From: Candidatus Omnitrophota bacterium
GTDB taxonomy: Bacteria; Omnitrophota; Omnitrophia; Omnitrophales; Aquincolibacteriaceae
NCBI GenBank assembly: GCA_020632475.1
Contig: JACKFM010000001.1
Location: 372,001-436,000, forward strand
Length of the DNA: 64,000 nt
Direction: 5' to 3'
Shown one piece after another: positions 8,928 to 20,723 of this stretch; within the stretch, counting starts at the first letter, position 1, and every line of letters starts with the position of its first letter. The notes under the pieces are model-generated. The model was not told the DNA's origin, did no database searches, and saw nothing but the letters and a program-made list of their open reading frames with translations. A program made the position numbers and the translations under genes.

Positions 8928-8956
8928 AATATAGCAAATTCTCTTAAAATCAACAA
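8928..8956 (-). promoter_or_regulatory. Putative sigma70-type promoter for pilT
   Basis: On the minus strand TTGTTG is followed after exactly 17 nt by TATATT, 39 nt upstream of the pilT start. Match to consensus is 4/6 and 5/6. Confidence 0.5.
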
Positions 8957-8963
8957 TCAAAGA

Positions 8964-8994
8964 CCTGTTGGCTAGTATTCCAATAGGCTTTTTG
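8964..8994 (+). terminator. Hairpin with T-rich tail in the pilT-pstS divergent region (possible attenuator)
   Basis: CCTGTTGG pairs with CCAATAGG (8964-8971 with 8980-8987, one G-T pair) around an 8-nt loop and is followed by CTTTTTGCTTGCTTTT. Located 59 nt before the pstS start and reading toward it, it could attenuate pst transcription or terminate a short leader. Confidence 0.4.
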
Positions 8995-9052
8995 CTTGCT
9001 TTTCAGTCCGTTTCTTTTTATGATTGGCTTCTTCACAAGGGAGGAATTATTT

Positions 9053-9928
9053 ATGAAACGACTCAAGAAGTGTGCTCTTTTTCTGTCTATTGCCTTAATC
9101 ATCTTTTTACCGGTTTCCACATTTGCTTACGCTAAGGATACGAAGACTTTTCAGATTAAAGGTTCTGATACCATGGTGAATCTGGGACAGGCCTGGGCTG
9201 AAGAATTTATGTATCAACACCCGGATGCGAGCATTGCCGTAACGGGAGGCGGATCGGGCACCGGAATTGCAGCTATTCTCTCAGGCACTTGTGACCTGGC
9301 GCAATCCTCCAGGAGTCTGCATGATGAAGAACTTAAAAATGCCGCTGAAATGGGCCACCCGATTACTGAAACCGTAGTCGGTTTGGATGCGGTGGCTGTG
9401 ATTGTTCACCCCTCAAATCCCGTGACCCAATTGGATGTCGATCAGTTATCGGCCATTTTTACCGGAAAAATCAAAAATTGGAAAGAGTTAGGCGGTAATG
9501 ATCTTCCGATTTTGGTTCTTTCCCGTGAACGCAATTCGGGAACACATGTTTTTTTTCTCGAAGAAATTGTCCGCCGGGGCATTAAGAAGGCGACCGAAGA
9601 ATACAGCCATGAAGCCCTGATGATGCCTTCCAATCAGTCCATTGTTCAAGAGGTAAAATCCAGTGAAGGCGCCATCGGATATATTGGATTGGGTTATGTT
9701 TCGCCGCAGGTTAAAGTCTTAGATGTTGCGAAGTCAGCCGCAGGCCCTTATGTCCATCCTGATCTGGAAACAGCCCAGAGTGGAGAATATCCTATTTCAC
9801 GCCCCTTATTGTTTTTAACCTCCGGCACCCTGGATCCTGTCATGAAAGACTATATGGATTTTGTCTTGGGTCCCGATGGTCAGGAGATTGTTAAAATCCT
9901 TGATTTTGTGCCGCTTAAAAATAAATAA
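9053..9928 (+). CDS. pstS: Phosphate ABC transporter substrate-binding protein PstS
   Basis: 291 residues beginning at an ATG with AGGGAGG 8 nt upstream. This start gives a clean signal peptide (MKRLKKCALFLSIALIIF to FAYA). Phosphate-contacting motifs are present: IKGSDTMVNL, TGGGSGTGIAAILSGTCDLAQSSR, and LSRERNSGTHVFF with the Ser-Gly-Thr of the anion-binding loop. The protein belongs to the PstS subfamily common outside Proteobacteria. First gene of a pstSCABB-phoU operon. Confidence 0.93.
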   Translation: MKRLKKCALFLSIALIIFLPVSTFAYAKDTKTFQIKGSDTMVNLGQAWAEEFMYQHPDASIAVTGGGSGTGIAAILSGTCDLAQSSRSLHDEELKNAAEMGHPITETVVGLDAVAVIVHPSNPVTQLDVDQLSAIFTGKIKNWKELGGNDLPILVLSRERNSGTHVFFLEEIVRRGIKKATEEYSHEALMMPSNQSIVQEVKSSEGAIGYIGLGYVSPQVKVLDVAKSAAGPYVHPDLETAQSGEYPISRPLLFLTSGTLDPVMKDYMDFVLGPDGQEIVKILDFVPLKNK

Positions 9929-9964
9929 GCCGGTTATTATTACCCTTAAGAGCCGATTGATTTT

Positions 9965-10849
9965 GTGAATTTTTTAAAACATCGCTGGAATGATATCGTT
10001 GAATACGTGATGGAAAAGGTCATTTTTTTGGCCGGTATTATTTCCATTGCGTTTGTAGTGTTGATTTTTATCTTTTTGCTGAAAGAAGGTTTGTCTCTTT
10101 TTAAAACCTACTCGCCTTTTTCCTTTCTGTTTGGGCTATCCTGGTATCCCATTTCACATCCCCCAAAATTCGGAGTGGTGCCTTTATTTTTAGGCTCAAT
10201 TGTCGTTACGCTGGGTGCGATTTTGATTGCCGTGCCGCTTGGTGTCGGAGCGGCGATTTATATTGCCGAAGTGGCCCCCCGTTGGCTTCGTGAAATTTTA
10301 AAAGGGCTGGTCGAATTTTTGGCCGCGATCCCCAGTATTGTTCTGGGTTTTATCGGTTTGGTGACATTGGTGCCGATTGTCAAGGAAGTCTTCGGGCTGC
10401 CAACCGGTCTGACGGCACTTTCGGGAGCCATTATGCTGGCCTTTATGGCGATGCCGACCATCGTGAGTATTATGGAAGATGCCCTAACGGCCGTACCTGA
10501 AAGTTATCGTGCCGGCGCCGTTGCTTTAGGCGCCACGAAGTGGCAGATGATTTGGCGCGTTCTTTTGCCGGCAGCCTCCTCGGGCATTCTGGCGGCCATT
10601 ATGCTTGGAATCGGCCGTGTGATCGGAGAAACGATGGCTGTGATGATGATTACCGGAAATGCCGCGCGTATTCCGACATCCATCACACAACCCGTGCGAA
10701 CCATGACTGCCACAATTGCCGCCGAGATGGGTGAAGCGGTGCAGGGCAGCGAACATTATTTCGCTCTTTTTGGCATCGGGATTTTATTGTTCTGTATTAC
10801 TTTTTTGATTAATTTTACAGCCAGTTTTTTTATTAAGCGTAAACGGTGA
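9965..10849 (+). CDS. pstC: Phosphate ABC transporter permease PstC
   Basis: 294 residues with six predicted membrane helices. The coupling-helix (EAA) loop reads SYRAGAVALGATKWQMIWRV, and the helix ends GIGRVIGETMAVMMITGNA, both typical of PstC. GTG start at 9965. It pairs with PstA to form the phosphate channel in the cytoplasmic membrane. Confidence 0.92.
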   Translation: MNFLKHRWNDIVEYVMEKVIFLAGIISIAFVVLIFIFLLKEGLSLFKTYSPFSFLFGLSWYPISHPPKFGVVPLFLGSIVVTLGAILIAVPLGVGAAIYIAEVAPRWLREILKGLVEFLAAIPSIVLGFIGLVTLVPIVKEVFGLPTGLTALSGAIMLAFMAMPTIVSIMEDALTAVPESYRAGAVALGATKWQMIWRVLLPAASSGILAAIMLGIGRVIGETMAVMMITGNAARIPTSITQPVRTMTATIAAEMGEAVQGSEHYFALFGIGILLFCITFLINFTASFFIKRKR

Positions 10850-10856
10850 TTTTCAC

Positions 10857-11708
10857 ATGAGTTCCAGAGCGTTGTTGACAGAGAAAATAGCCTTTTTTTG
10901 CCTGTTGCTTTGTACGTTAATCATTGTTATCCCTGTGATTCTCATTACTGCCGTGATTGTTAAGAACGGTATTGCGGGATTGAGTTGGGAGTTTCTGACC
11001 CAGAGTCCAAGGCTTGGTATGCGTGCCGGAGGAATTTTTCCGGCGATTGTGGGAACTGTTTATCTGGTTTTGGGGACGATGCTGTTTGCTTTGCCGGTCG
11101 GGATTTTAGCGGCCGTTTATCTGACCGAGTACGCTAAAGATAATTGGTTAACCCGCGTGATTGATATTGCCATTGTGAATCTGGCTGGCGTGCCTTCTGT
11201 CGTCTACGGCCTGTTCGGATTGGGTTTATTTGTGGTCTTTCTTAAATTTGGGGCCTCAATTATTGCCGGTTCTTTGACTTTGGCGATTATGAGTTTACCG
11301 GTCATTATTACGGCCTCACGGGAAGCCCTGAATACGGTTCCACAGTCTTTTCGTGAGGTGAGTCTTGCCCTGGGGGCTACGCGGTGGCAGACGATCCGTC
11401 ATGTTGTGTTACCGAATTCGATATCAGGGATTGTGACAGGAACCATTCTGGCGTTAAGCCGGGCCGCCGGTGAAACAGCCCCCATCCTTTTTACGGTGGC
11501 AGCTTTTTATTTACCGCGTCTTCCGCAAAGCCTCTTTGATCAATGTATGGCATTACCCTACCATCTGTATGTCCTGTCGACGCAGGTGCCTAATATTAAA
11601 CCTCACATTCAATATGGAACGGCGCTTGTTCTTGTTCTCATGATTATGATCATGAATATTGTCGCAATTGTGATCCGTTCGCATTTTAGAAAGAAGAAGC
11701 TCTGGTGA
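10857..11708 (+). CDS. pstA: Phosphate ABC transporter permease PstA
   Basis: 283 residues, six membrane helices. PstA features: GGIFPAIVGTVYLV, NLAGVPSVVYGLFGLGLFV, the EAA loop SFREVSLALGATRWQTIRHV and SRAAGETAPILFTVAAFYLP. It starts 7 nt after pstC and overlaps the first pstB by 4 nt (GTGATGA region), so the operon is translationally coupled. Confidence 0.93.
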   Translation: MSSRALLTEKIAFFCLLLCTLIIVIPVILITAVIVKNGIAGLSWEFLTQSPRLGMRAGGIFPAIVGTVYLVLGTMLFALPVGILAAVYLTEYAKDNWLTRVIDIAIVNLAGVPSVVYGLFGLGLFVVFLKFGASIIAGSLTLAIMSLPVIITASREALNTVPQSFREVSLALGATRWQTIRHVVLPNSISGIVTGTILALSRAAGETAPILFTVAAFYLPRLPQSLFDQCMALPYHLYVLSTQVPNIKPHIQYGTALVLVLMIMIMNIVAIVIRSHFRKKKLW

Positions 11709-12463
11709 TGAAAACGGGTAAGCTCGATATTCATAATGTTTCGATAGCTTATGGAGAGAAAAAAGCGCTTCAGGGTATTACTTTTGAAATCCAAGATAAG
11801 GAAATCCTGGCCGTCATCGGACCTGCCAATAGCGGCAAGACTAGTCTGCTTCGGACATTAAACCGGTTAAATGAAAATAAAAGCGGATTTAAGATCAGCG
11901 GCAGCATTCATCTGGATGGAGTCGATATTTACAAAGATATTGCCGTCTCATCGCTGAGGAAGAGAATCGGGATGATTTTTGCTTTGCCCAATCCACTGCC
12001 GCTGTCGATTTATGACAATATTGCCTACGGTCCTCGTATGCACGGTAAAAGGAAAAAAAGTGACCTGGACCAGATTGTCGAAAAAACTTTGAAGTCGGCC
12101 TTTTTATGGGATGAGGTTAAAGATCGTTTAAATCTCCAGGCTTTAAAACTATCGGGCGGCCAGCAGCAAAGATTATGCATTGCCAGAACATTAGCGGTTG
12201 AACCCGAAGTGATTCTTTATGACGAGCCGTGTTCCGGTTTAGATCCTATTTCGACCGCAAAAGTGGAAGAGGCCATGGTTGAACTTAAAAGCGTTTATAC
12301 GCAGATCCTGGTGACCAATAACACGAAACAGGCTGCGCGCGTGAGCGACCGGACGGCTTTCTTTTTAACGGGAGAATTAATTGAAATTGATGTCACGGAA
12401 AAGATTTTTACTGTTCCGAATGATCCAAGAACGGAGGGGTATGTTTCCGGCCGGTTTGGTTGA
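11705..12463 (+). CDS. pstB: PstB-type ATPase 1 with degenerate Q- and H-loops
   Basis: 252 residues. Walker A is GPANSGKTS (residues 39-47), signature LSGGQQQR is canonical (G152), and Walker B is VILYDEPCSGLDP with the catalytic Glu retained. Two key residues differ from the family: the Q-loop Gln is Ala (MIFALPNPLP, A93) and the H-loop His is Asn (VTNNTKQAARVSD, N205). PstB normally reads MVFQ(K/R)PNPFP and VTHNMQQA. The next gene is a second PstB with the opposite pattern, so this subunit is probably the one forming the non-hydrolytic half-site of a heterodimer (inference). Overlaps pstA by 4 nt. Confidence 0.88.
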   Translation: MMKTGKLDIHNVSIAYGEKKALQGITFEIQDKEILAVIGPANSGKTSLLRTLNRLNENKSGFKISGSIHLDGVDIYKDIAVSSLRKRIGMIFALPNPLPLSIYDNIAYGPRMHGKRKKSDLDQIVEKTLKSAFLWDEVKDRLNLQALKLSGGQQQRLCIARTLAVEPEVILYDEPCSGLDPISTAKVEEAMVELKSVYTQILVTNNTKQAARVSDRTAFFLTGELIEIDVTEKIFTVPNDPRTEGYVSGRFG

Positions 12464-12481
12464 GGAGCCTCTGGGTGAATT

Positions 12482-13243
12482 ATGAGTGAACGGACAATTA
12501 TCCGAATTAATCATTTCAATCTGTTTTATGATCAATTTCATGCGTTGAAGGATATCTGCCTGGAGATTCCCGAGAAACAGGTAACGGCTATGATCGGCCC
12601 CTCCGGCTGCGGTAAATCGACACTGCTTCGATCCATTAACAGAATGAATGACCTGATTGATACGGTTCGAATCACCGGACAGATCCTGGTGGATGATCAG
12701 CCGATTTATGACAAGGGGCTTAATCTTGTTTCATTCCGAAAAAAAGTCGGGATGGTCTTTCAAAGACCGAATCCTTTTCCGCTGTCGGTTTATGAGAATG
12801 TGGCTTTTGGCCCCAGACTGCATATGAAGCTGACAAAAAAAGAATTGCATGGACGGGTACAGCAGAGCCTTGAGGATGTCGATCTATGGAGTGATTTGAA
12901 AGACAGTCTGGACATATCTGCGCTGGATCTTTCCGGTGAACAGCAGCAGAGACTTTGTATTGCGAGGCTTCTGGCGGTCAGCCCTGAAGTGCTTTTGATG
13001 GATGAACCCTGTTCAGCTCTTGATCCCAATGCAACACAACGGGTGGAAGAACTGATCCGTGATTTAAAAAACGATTATACGATTGTGATTGTGACTCACA
13101 ATATGGCGCAGGCGGCCCGGGTGAGTGATCAGACGGCTTATTTTTATTTGGGCGAAGTGGTCGAAATCGGACCGACTGAAAAAATTTTCACAACCCCTTC
13201 AAAAAAAGAAACCGAGGATTATATTACCGGAAGATTCGGTTAG
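12482..13243 (+). CDS. pstB: PstB-type ATPase 2 with altered signature motif
   Basis: 253 residues. Walker [11 protein letters not shown]-loop [19 protein letters not shown], Walker [14 protein letters not shown] and H-loop [18 protein letters not shown] are all canonical. The ABC signature is LSGEQQQR: the second Gly of LSGGQ is Glu (E153). The signature of one subunit completes the ATP site of the other, so in a heterodimer with the preceding PstB this altered signature would face the already degenerate half-site, leaving one consensus site. Tandem pstB genes occur in some Gram-positive pst operons; complementary decay of this kind is known for heterodimeric ABC exporters. Confidence 0.9.
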   Translation: MSERTIIRINHFNLFYDQFHALKDICLEIPEKQVTAMIGPSGCGKSTLLRSINRMNDLIDTVRITGQILVDDQPIYDKGLNLVSFRKKVGMVFQRPNPFPLSVYENVAFGPRLHMKLTKKELHGRVQQSLEDVDLWSDLKDSLDISALDLSGEQQQRLCIARLLAVSPEVLLMDEPCSALDPNATQRVEELIRDLKNDYTIVIVTHNMAQAARVSDQTAYFYLGEVVEIGPTEKIFTTPSKKETEDYITGRFG

Positions 13244-13255
13244 AGGAGACAGAGT

Positions 13256-13924
13256 ATGAAACGTCATTTAGATGATGAGCTGCGCAAAATGAAAGAAAAG
13301 CTATTTAAAATGGGCACCTTGGTTGAGCTGGCGATCAAGGATGCTTCTTTGGCCCTTTTTGAAAGACATGCCGAAAAGGCACAGGCGGTTATTCGAAATG
13401 ATCAGGAGATTAATATTTGTGAAATTGAGATCGATGAATTAGGTCATGAATTGATCGCTCTTTATCAGCCTGCGGCAGTCGATCTTAGGCTGATTACCAT
13501 GGTCCTGAAAATGACCAGCGACCTTGAGCGGATGGGGGACCAGGCCGTTAATATTGCGCAGCAGGCTCTGGTGATTAACGAATATCCACCGATTAAACCG
13601 TATAAAGAACTTCCGCAAATGGCACCTAAGGCACAGGAAATGGTGCAGGGCTCGTTGGATGCGTTTATGCATCGGGACGTTGAGAAGGCAAAACAGATTC
13701 TGGAAATGGATGATGTCTTAGACCGGTTTTATGATACGGTTTATGAGGATGTTCAAAAAATCATGGAACAGGCACCGTCCACGGTAAGGCCGGGTGTCGG
13801 ATTAATTATGGTTGCCCATAACCTCGAACGTATCGGTGATCTGGCGACAAATATTGCCGAAGATGTGATTTATCTCAATAAGGGAATTGATATCCGTCAT
13901 CACATCCGTGAGAGAAGAGAATAG
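13256..13924 (+). CDS. phoU: Phosphate uptake regulator PhoU
   Basis: 222 residues, all helical, built from two three-helix repeats. Each repeat carries the metal-binding pattern: SDLERMGDQAVNIAQ and HNLERIGDLATNIAEDVIY. PhoU restrains the Pst transporter and, where present, the PhoR kinase, when phosphate is plentiful. It ends the pst operon with an AGAGGAGAC ribosome site. No two-component genes are adjacent. Confidence 0.93.
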   Translation: MKRHLDDELRKMKEKLFKMGTLVELAIKDASLALFERHAEKAQAVIRNDQEINICEIEIDELGHELIALYQPAAVDLRLITMVLKMTSDLERMGDQAVNIAQQALVINEYPPIKPYKELPQMAPKAQEMVQGSLDAFMHRDVEKAKQILEMDDVLDRFYDTVYEDVQKIMEQAPSTVRPGVGLIMVAHNLERIGDLATNIAEDVIYLNKGIDIRHHIRERRE

Positions 13925-13994
13925 ATTTAGAGGTTTCTTCACATGTGTTGTTTACCCTTTACTTTAAGGAATTGATCGGGTATCTTCAAGTATT

Positions 13995-15323
13995 ATGAAA
14001 ATTGTTATCCTCGGTATCGGTGAGACCGGTTATTATCTTGCACAGCTCCTTTCACAAGAGAAACATGATTTGATCCTGATTGAGAAGGATGCGAAGAAAG
14101 TTCAATACGCCACAGAGCATCTGGATGTGCAGATTATTCATGGCGACGGCGCTAATGCCTTAGTTTTAGAGCCACTGCTGGATGAAAAAACGGACTTTTT
14201 TATCGCAGCGACTGACCGCGATGAAGTCAATATCCTTGCCACGCTCATTGCCCGCAATTTCGGAACTCAAAGAGCACTCGTTCGCGTTTCGGATCCTACC
14301 AATTTGATTCATCCGTTATTGACTGATGATCCCAAGGTATCTGTGCTTAACGCCGAGATGGCGGTGGCAAAGGATCTGACACGGCTGGTCGGAAATCCGT
14401 CGGCGGATGAAGTTGAGTTTTTTGCCAACGGGAAAGCCGAAATGATGCGGCTGCATGTAGCGGATGACTCCGGGATTATTTTCAAGAGTCTTAAAGATAT
14501 CCAGGTGCCCGATTCCTGGTTAATCATTGCGGCAACGCGGCGGGGAGAGTTTTCAATCGTGAGCGGGGACTTTATCATCCAGCCCGGCGATCAACTGCTT
14601 GTGATTGGCAATCCTGAAAAAAGCCGTGAGATTGAAAGTCTTTTGGGCTTACATCCGGTCAAGGTCAGGCGGGTGATTTTAATCGGTTATAATTCAATCT
14701 CCGCGCAGTTGGCGCGAGTCTTTCGCCGGCGCAATATAGAAGTCCGTCTGATTGAAGAAGATAAACATAAGGCGGAAGTTGCTTCAGCCGAATTGCATGG
14801 CGTGCTTGTGATTAATGGTGATGGAACCAATGATGAAATTCTCAGCCAAGCGGGTATTGACCAGGCTGATTATGTTTTGGCGTTGACTCATGATGATGAA
14901 AGTAATGTGTTGATTTCGCTTTTAGCCAAAGAGAAGAAAGTCCGTCGCGTGATTGCGATGACGCTTAAACCTCAATACAATCCGATTATCGAAAAAATCG
15001 GTATCGACTGTGTGGTCAATCCTCGTTCGGCGATTGTGGATGAAATCGTACGCTCCATCCATCACCAGGACCTCTCGGGTCTGACGATTCTTGAAGGGGG
15101 GAAGGGCCGGATGATGGAATTCGTCATTCAAAAAGAAGTGCGCTTGTGCGGAACGCCGCTGACCCGGATTAGATTGCCTAAGCAGACTTTAATCGGTGCG
15201 ATTGTTCGCGGAGAGAAACTGATTATCCCCAGAGGCAATGACCGTATACAGCCGGATGACCATGTGGTGGTTTTTACCACCCAAACGGCCATTGCTGAGG
15301 TTAAAAAAATATTCACCCCCTAA
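13995..15323 (+). CDS. trkA: Trk potassium uptake regulatory protein TrkA
   Basis: 442 residues with two tandem RCK_N/RCK_C units. The first Rossmann motif is ILGIGETGYYLAQLLSQE, with the acidic strand end LILIEKD. The second begins VILIGYNSISAQLARVFRRR and has a degenerate glycine pattern (G-x-N-x-x-x), though RLIEED is kept. TrkA gates the TrkH channel through nucleotide binding. It is followed 12 nt later by trkH. Confidence 0.92.
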   Translation: MKIVILGIGETGYYLAQLLSQEKHDLILIEKDAKKVQYATEHLDVQIIHGDGANALVLEPLLDEKTDFFIAATDRDEVNILATLIARNFGTQRALVRVSDPTNLIHPLLTDDPKVSVLNAEMAVAKDLTRLVGNPSADEVEFFANGKAEMMRLHVADDSGIIFKSLKDIQVPDSWLIIAATRRGEFSIVSGDFIIQPGDQLLVIGNPEKSREIESLLGLHPVKVRRVILIGYNSISAQLARVFRRRNIEVRLIEEDKHKAEVASAELHGVLVINGDGTNDEILSQAGIDQADYVLALTHDDESNVLISLLAKEKKVRRVIAMTLKPQYNPIIEKIGIDCVVNPRSAIVDEIVRSIHHQDLSGLTILEGGKGRMMEFVIQKEVRLCGTPLTRIRLPKQTLIGAIVRGEKLIIPRGNDRIQPDDHVVVFTTQTAIAEVKKIFTP

Positions 15324-15335
15324 TTCCCGGATGCC

Positions 15336-16784
15336 ATGAATTTTAAAGCAGTTTTTTATCTATTAGGCAGGCTCCTTTTTATATGTGCCGCATTTCTGCT
15401 CATTCCTCCCGCTGTTTCCTTTTATTACCATGAAAGCGAACTTATTTTCTATTTCTTTGCGGCCTCATGCGCGGCTCTGATTTTGGGAGCGGTCTTTATG
15501 ATCCAATGTTCGGCTGCAAAAGATGATATGTTGGGTCTCAAAGACGGTTTTTTGTTGGTCACCATGACATGGCTTTTTTTATCATTTTTCGGAGCCATTC
15601 CATTTTATTTATCGGGTTATTTCCCCCATTTCATTGATGCCTTTTTTGAATCGGTGTCAGGCTTTACGACGACCGGAGCAAGCATCCTGAATAATATCGA
15701 AATTCTTCCAAAAGGTATTTTATTCTGGCGCAGTTTCACGCATTGGATCGGCGGTATGGGGATTATCGTTCTTGCCGTGGCGATTCTGCCCCAGCTTTCG
15801 ATCGGCGGGATGCAGCTTCTGAAGAACGAAACTCCGGGACCGACGTTTCAACAGTTAAAACCGCGTATTCGTCAGACAGCGCTTAGTTTATGGAAGATTT
15901 ACATTCTTTTTTCAGTTTTACAGGTTTTTATGACCCATTTGTTCGGGATGTCTCTGTTTGACAGCCTTTGCCACATGTTCGGAACTATGGGAACCGGAGG
16001 CTTTTCAACACGCAATGCAAGCCTGGGGTATTACAGCCCGCAGCTGCAAATGATTGTGAGTTTTTTTATGTTTTTAGCGGGAATGAACTTTGTGGTGCAT
16101 TATTTTTATTTAAAAGGTGATTTTAAAAAATTAATTCATGATTCGGAGTGGAAATTCTATGTTGTGATTTTGGCCGTGAATATTTTAATCATTGCCCTTT
16201 GCTTGATTCTGCGCTTGGACTATTCGGCAGCCAGAGCCTTCCGGGTTTCTTTGTTTCAGGTTCTTTCAATTACCACGACGACCGGTTTTGCGACCGATGA
16301 TTTTAATATTTGGCCGGGTCTTGCGATAGGGATTCTCTTTATGTTGATGTTTGTCGGTGGATGTTCGGGATCGACCAGTGGGGGGATTAAACAGGTGCGT
16401 TGGCTTCTTCTGCTTAAACGGGCCAGACAATCGATTACGCAGCACATTTTCCCTCAGGCTGTCGTTTCTGTGAAATTAAATCAACATCCGGTATCCGAAA
16501 ATGTGCTTCAGGGCGTAAGTAGCTTTTTGTTGATTTATCTGATGATTTTTGCCGGCTGTACCGGAATCTTACTCGGGTATAATATTGACGGACTTACGTC
16601 CATGTCGGCTGTTTTGGCCTGCCTGAGCAATGTGGGGCCGGGATTTGGATTAGTCGGCCCAACGAGTAATTATGCGTTTTTGCCTGCATTGATTAAATTC
16701 GTATTAAGCCTTTGCATGATCATCGGCCGTCTTGAGGTCTTTACGGTATTAGTTCTTTTCTTCCCCTCGACCTGGAGGCGTTAG
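15336..16784 (+). CDS. trkH: Trk potassium uptake channel TrkH
   Basis: 482 residues, polytopic. Four pore loops carry the selectivity glycine: SVSGFTTTGAS, GTMGTGGFSTRN, ITTTTGFATDD and LSNVGPGFGLVG. The middle loop GGCSGSTSGGIKQVRWLLL is the intramembrane gate region of TrkH. Start ATG at 15336 gives a normal-length protein. Forms the K+ channel regulated by TrkA. Confidence 0.94.
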   Translation: MNFKAVFYLLGRLLFICAAFLLIPPAVSFYYHESELIFYFFAASCAALILGAVFMIQCSAAKDDMLGLKDGFLLVTMTWLFLSFFGAIPFYLSGYFPHFIDAFFESVSGFTTTGASILNNIEILPKGILFWRSFTHWIGGMGIIVLAVAILPQLSIGGMQLLKNETPGPTFQQLKPRIRQTALSLWKIYILFSVLQVFMTHLFGMSLFDSLCHMFGTMGTGGFSTRNASLGYYSPQLQMIVSFFMFLAGMNFVVHYFYLKGDFKKLIHDSEWKFYVVILAVNILIIALCLILRLDYSAARAFRVSLFQVLSITTTTGFATDDFNIWPGLAIGILFMLMFVGGCSGSTSGGIKQVRWLLLLKRARQSITQHIFPQAVVSVKLNQHPVSENVLQGVSSFLLIYLMIFAGCTGILLGYNIDGLTSMSAVLACLSNVGPGFGLVGPTSNYAFLPALIKFVLSLCMIIGRLEVFTVLVLFFPSTWRR

Positions 16785-17308
16785 TCCTGCCTGGTATTTA
16801 ACTTTTGGGATAGGCCGTACCGGCCCAAATTCCACACGTGTCTTTAGCGATTTTAAGTGCAGCCCTTTTAATTTAACTTCCGACAGAATCAGGGCTTACG
16901 GCTTCTGCCTTCTTCATAGACAAAAGATACCTCCTGATGTATTATGATCAGGAAATAAAACTTAAAATTCGTGCAATGAGCCTTCTTGCTCAGTCAAAAA
17001 GCCTCTAGTACCGCCTAACATTTGATTTTAGGGGTAGGTGGCACTGTACAGATTGATAATTGAAATCATGTGATATACAAATTCAATTGTCATGAGGTAC
17101 TAGCACTTCACCGAAGTTGAGTTGGGATTATATCTCGGTTAGAGTGCTTATGCCGCTAAACCGTTTTTTATGGCTACTTGCGGTACGAAAATCCATATAT
17201 CCTTTGAACAAAAATACTTATCGTATAAATATTTGCAAACAGAGGAACGGGAAAAATGGATCTTTCCGGTTTTGAGGAAAGCCAAGTTGCTCTGATGGTC
17301 ACAATGAT
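16785..17308. other. 524-bp non-coding gap with hairpins and one CTAG-ended element
   Basis: No plausible gene is seen. The gap holds a GGCCG-TAC-CGGCC hairpin (16813-16825), a TCCTGAT/ATCAGGA hairpin at about 16932-16953, the CTAG-ended repeat at 17005-17103, and an ACTTC/GAAGT hairpin just after it. The last 200 bp before the next gene are AT-rich with no clear ribosome site. Confidence 0.5.
17005..17103 (+). repeat. CTAG-ended intergenic element, copy 1 (99 bp)
   Basis: Begins CTAGTACCGC and ends GAGGTACTAG, so the ends are inverted repeats (9 of 10 positions). It aligns in this orientation with the reverse complements of the copies at 38915-38995 and 48103-48202: same ends, GGCAC about 25 nt from a line of weak conservation, then a hairpin (TGATAATTGAA with TTCAATTGTCA) before the right end. 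No coding capacity. Resembles a MITE or a structured intergenic repeat. Confidence 0.6.
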
Positions 17309-19772
<2,464 letters not shown>

Positions 19773-19793
19773 ACAGCAGGGTGGTTAAAGATA

Positions 19794-20723
19794 ATGACAA
19801 AAGCAATTTATAATTCAATCCAAGAAGAAATTCAGGCACTTAAGAAAAAACGCAACGCCGTCATTTTGGCTCACAATTATCAAATGGGTGATGTTCAGGA
19901 CATTGCCGATTTTACGGGTGATTCGCTCCGGCTTGCACAGGAAGCTAAAAAAACAGATGCGGATGTGATTGTTTTTTGCGGAGTGCATTTTATGGCTGAA
20001 ACCGCCAGTATTCTGTGCCCTGACCGTAAAGTTCTGGTCCCTGACCTTGCCGCCGGTTGTTCGTTGGCTGACATGGTTCGTCCCGAAGATATCCGTAAGT
20101 GGAAGAGTGAGCATGCGAACGGAGTCGTGGTTTGTTATATTAATACAAGTGCGGCTGTTAAAGCCGAATGCGACTATTGCTGCACATCCTCCAATGCCGT
20201 AAAGGTTGTCCGGGCGATTCCCGAAGATAAAGAAGTTCTTTTTGTTCCTGACTTTTTTCTAGGGACCTATGTGAAAAATGTTACAGGGCGGGACAATATC
20301 GAATTGTGGCGGGGATATTGCCCGACTCACATGCTGATTCAATCTTTGGAAATCGAAAAACTCCGTAAATCTCATCCCGGTGCTGAGTTTTTAATGCATC
20401 CGGAATGCGGGTGTCTGACCAAATCGATGCATCTGGCCGATAAAATCATGTCGACCGAAGGAATGGTTCGTTATGTCAATGAATCGTCTGCTCATGAATT
20501 TATTGTGGCCACCGAGACCGGAATTTTGCACCGTATGCAAAAGGACAATCCGGACAAAACGTTTATTCCTGCAAGCCCTCAATCGGTTTGTCAGTATATG
20601 AAAATGAATGATTTGGAAAAGCTGGTTGCCACGCTTGAAAACCTGCAGTATGAAGTCAAAGTGCCTGAAGAACTTGCCAAGAGAGCGTATCGTCCCATTG
20701 AAAGAATGCTGGAGCTGGCATGA
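19794..20723 (+). CDS. nadA: Quinolinate synthase NadA
   Basis: 309 residues. Triplicated fold with motifs AVILAHNYQMGDVQDIADF, CGVHFMAETASIL, YINTSAAVKAECDYCCTSSNA, and HPECGCLTKS. The Cys residues at these sites ligate the [4Fe-4S] cluster. It condenses iminoaspartate with dihydroxyacetone phosphate for NAD synthesis. The stop overlaps the ispG start by 4 nt. No nadB or nadC is adjacent. Confidence 0.96.
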   Translation: MTKAIYNSIQEEIQALKKKRNAVILAHNYQMGDVQDIADFTGDSLRLAQEAKKTDADVIVFCGVHFMAETASILCPDRKVLVPDLAAGCSLADMVRPEDIRKWKSEHANGVVVCYINTSAAVKAECDYCCTSSNAVKVVRAIPEDKEVLFVPDFFLGTYVKNVTGRDNIELWRGYCPTHMLIQSLEIEKLRKSHPGAEFLMHPECGCLTKSMHLADKIMSTEGMVRYVNESSAHEFIVATETGILHRMQKDNPDKTFIPASPQSVCQYMKMNDLEKLVATLENLQYEVKVPEELAKRAYRPIERMLELA

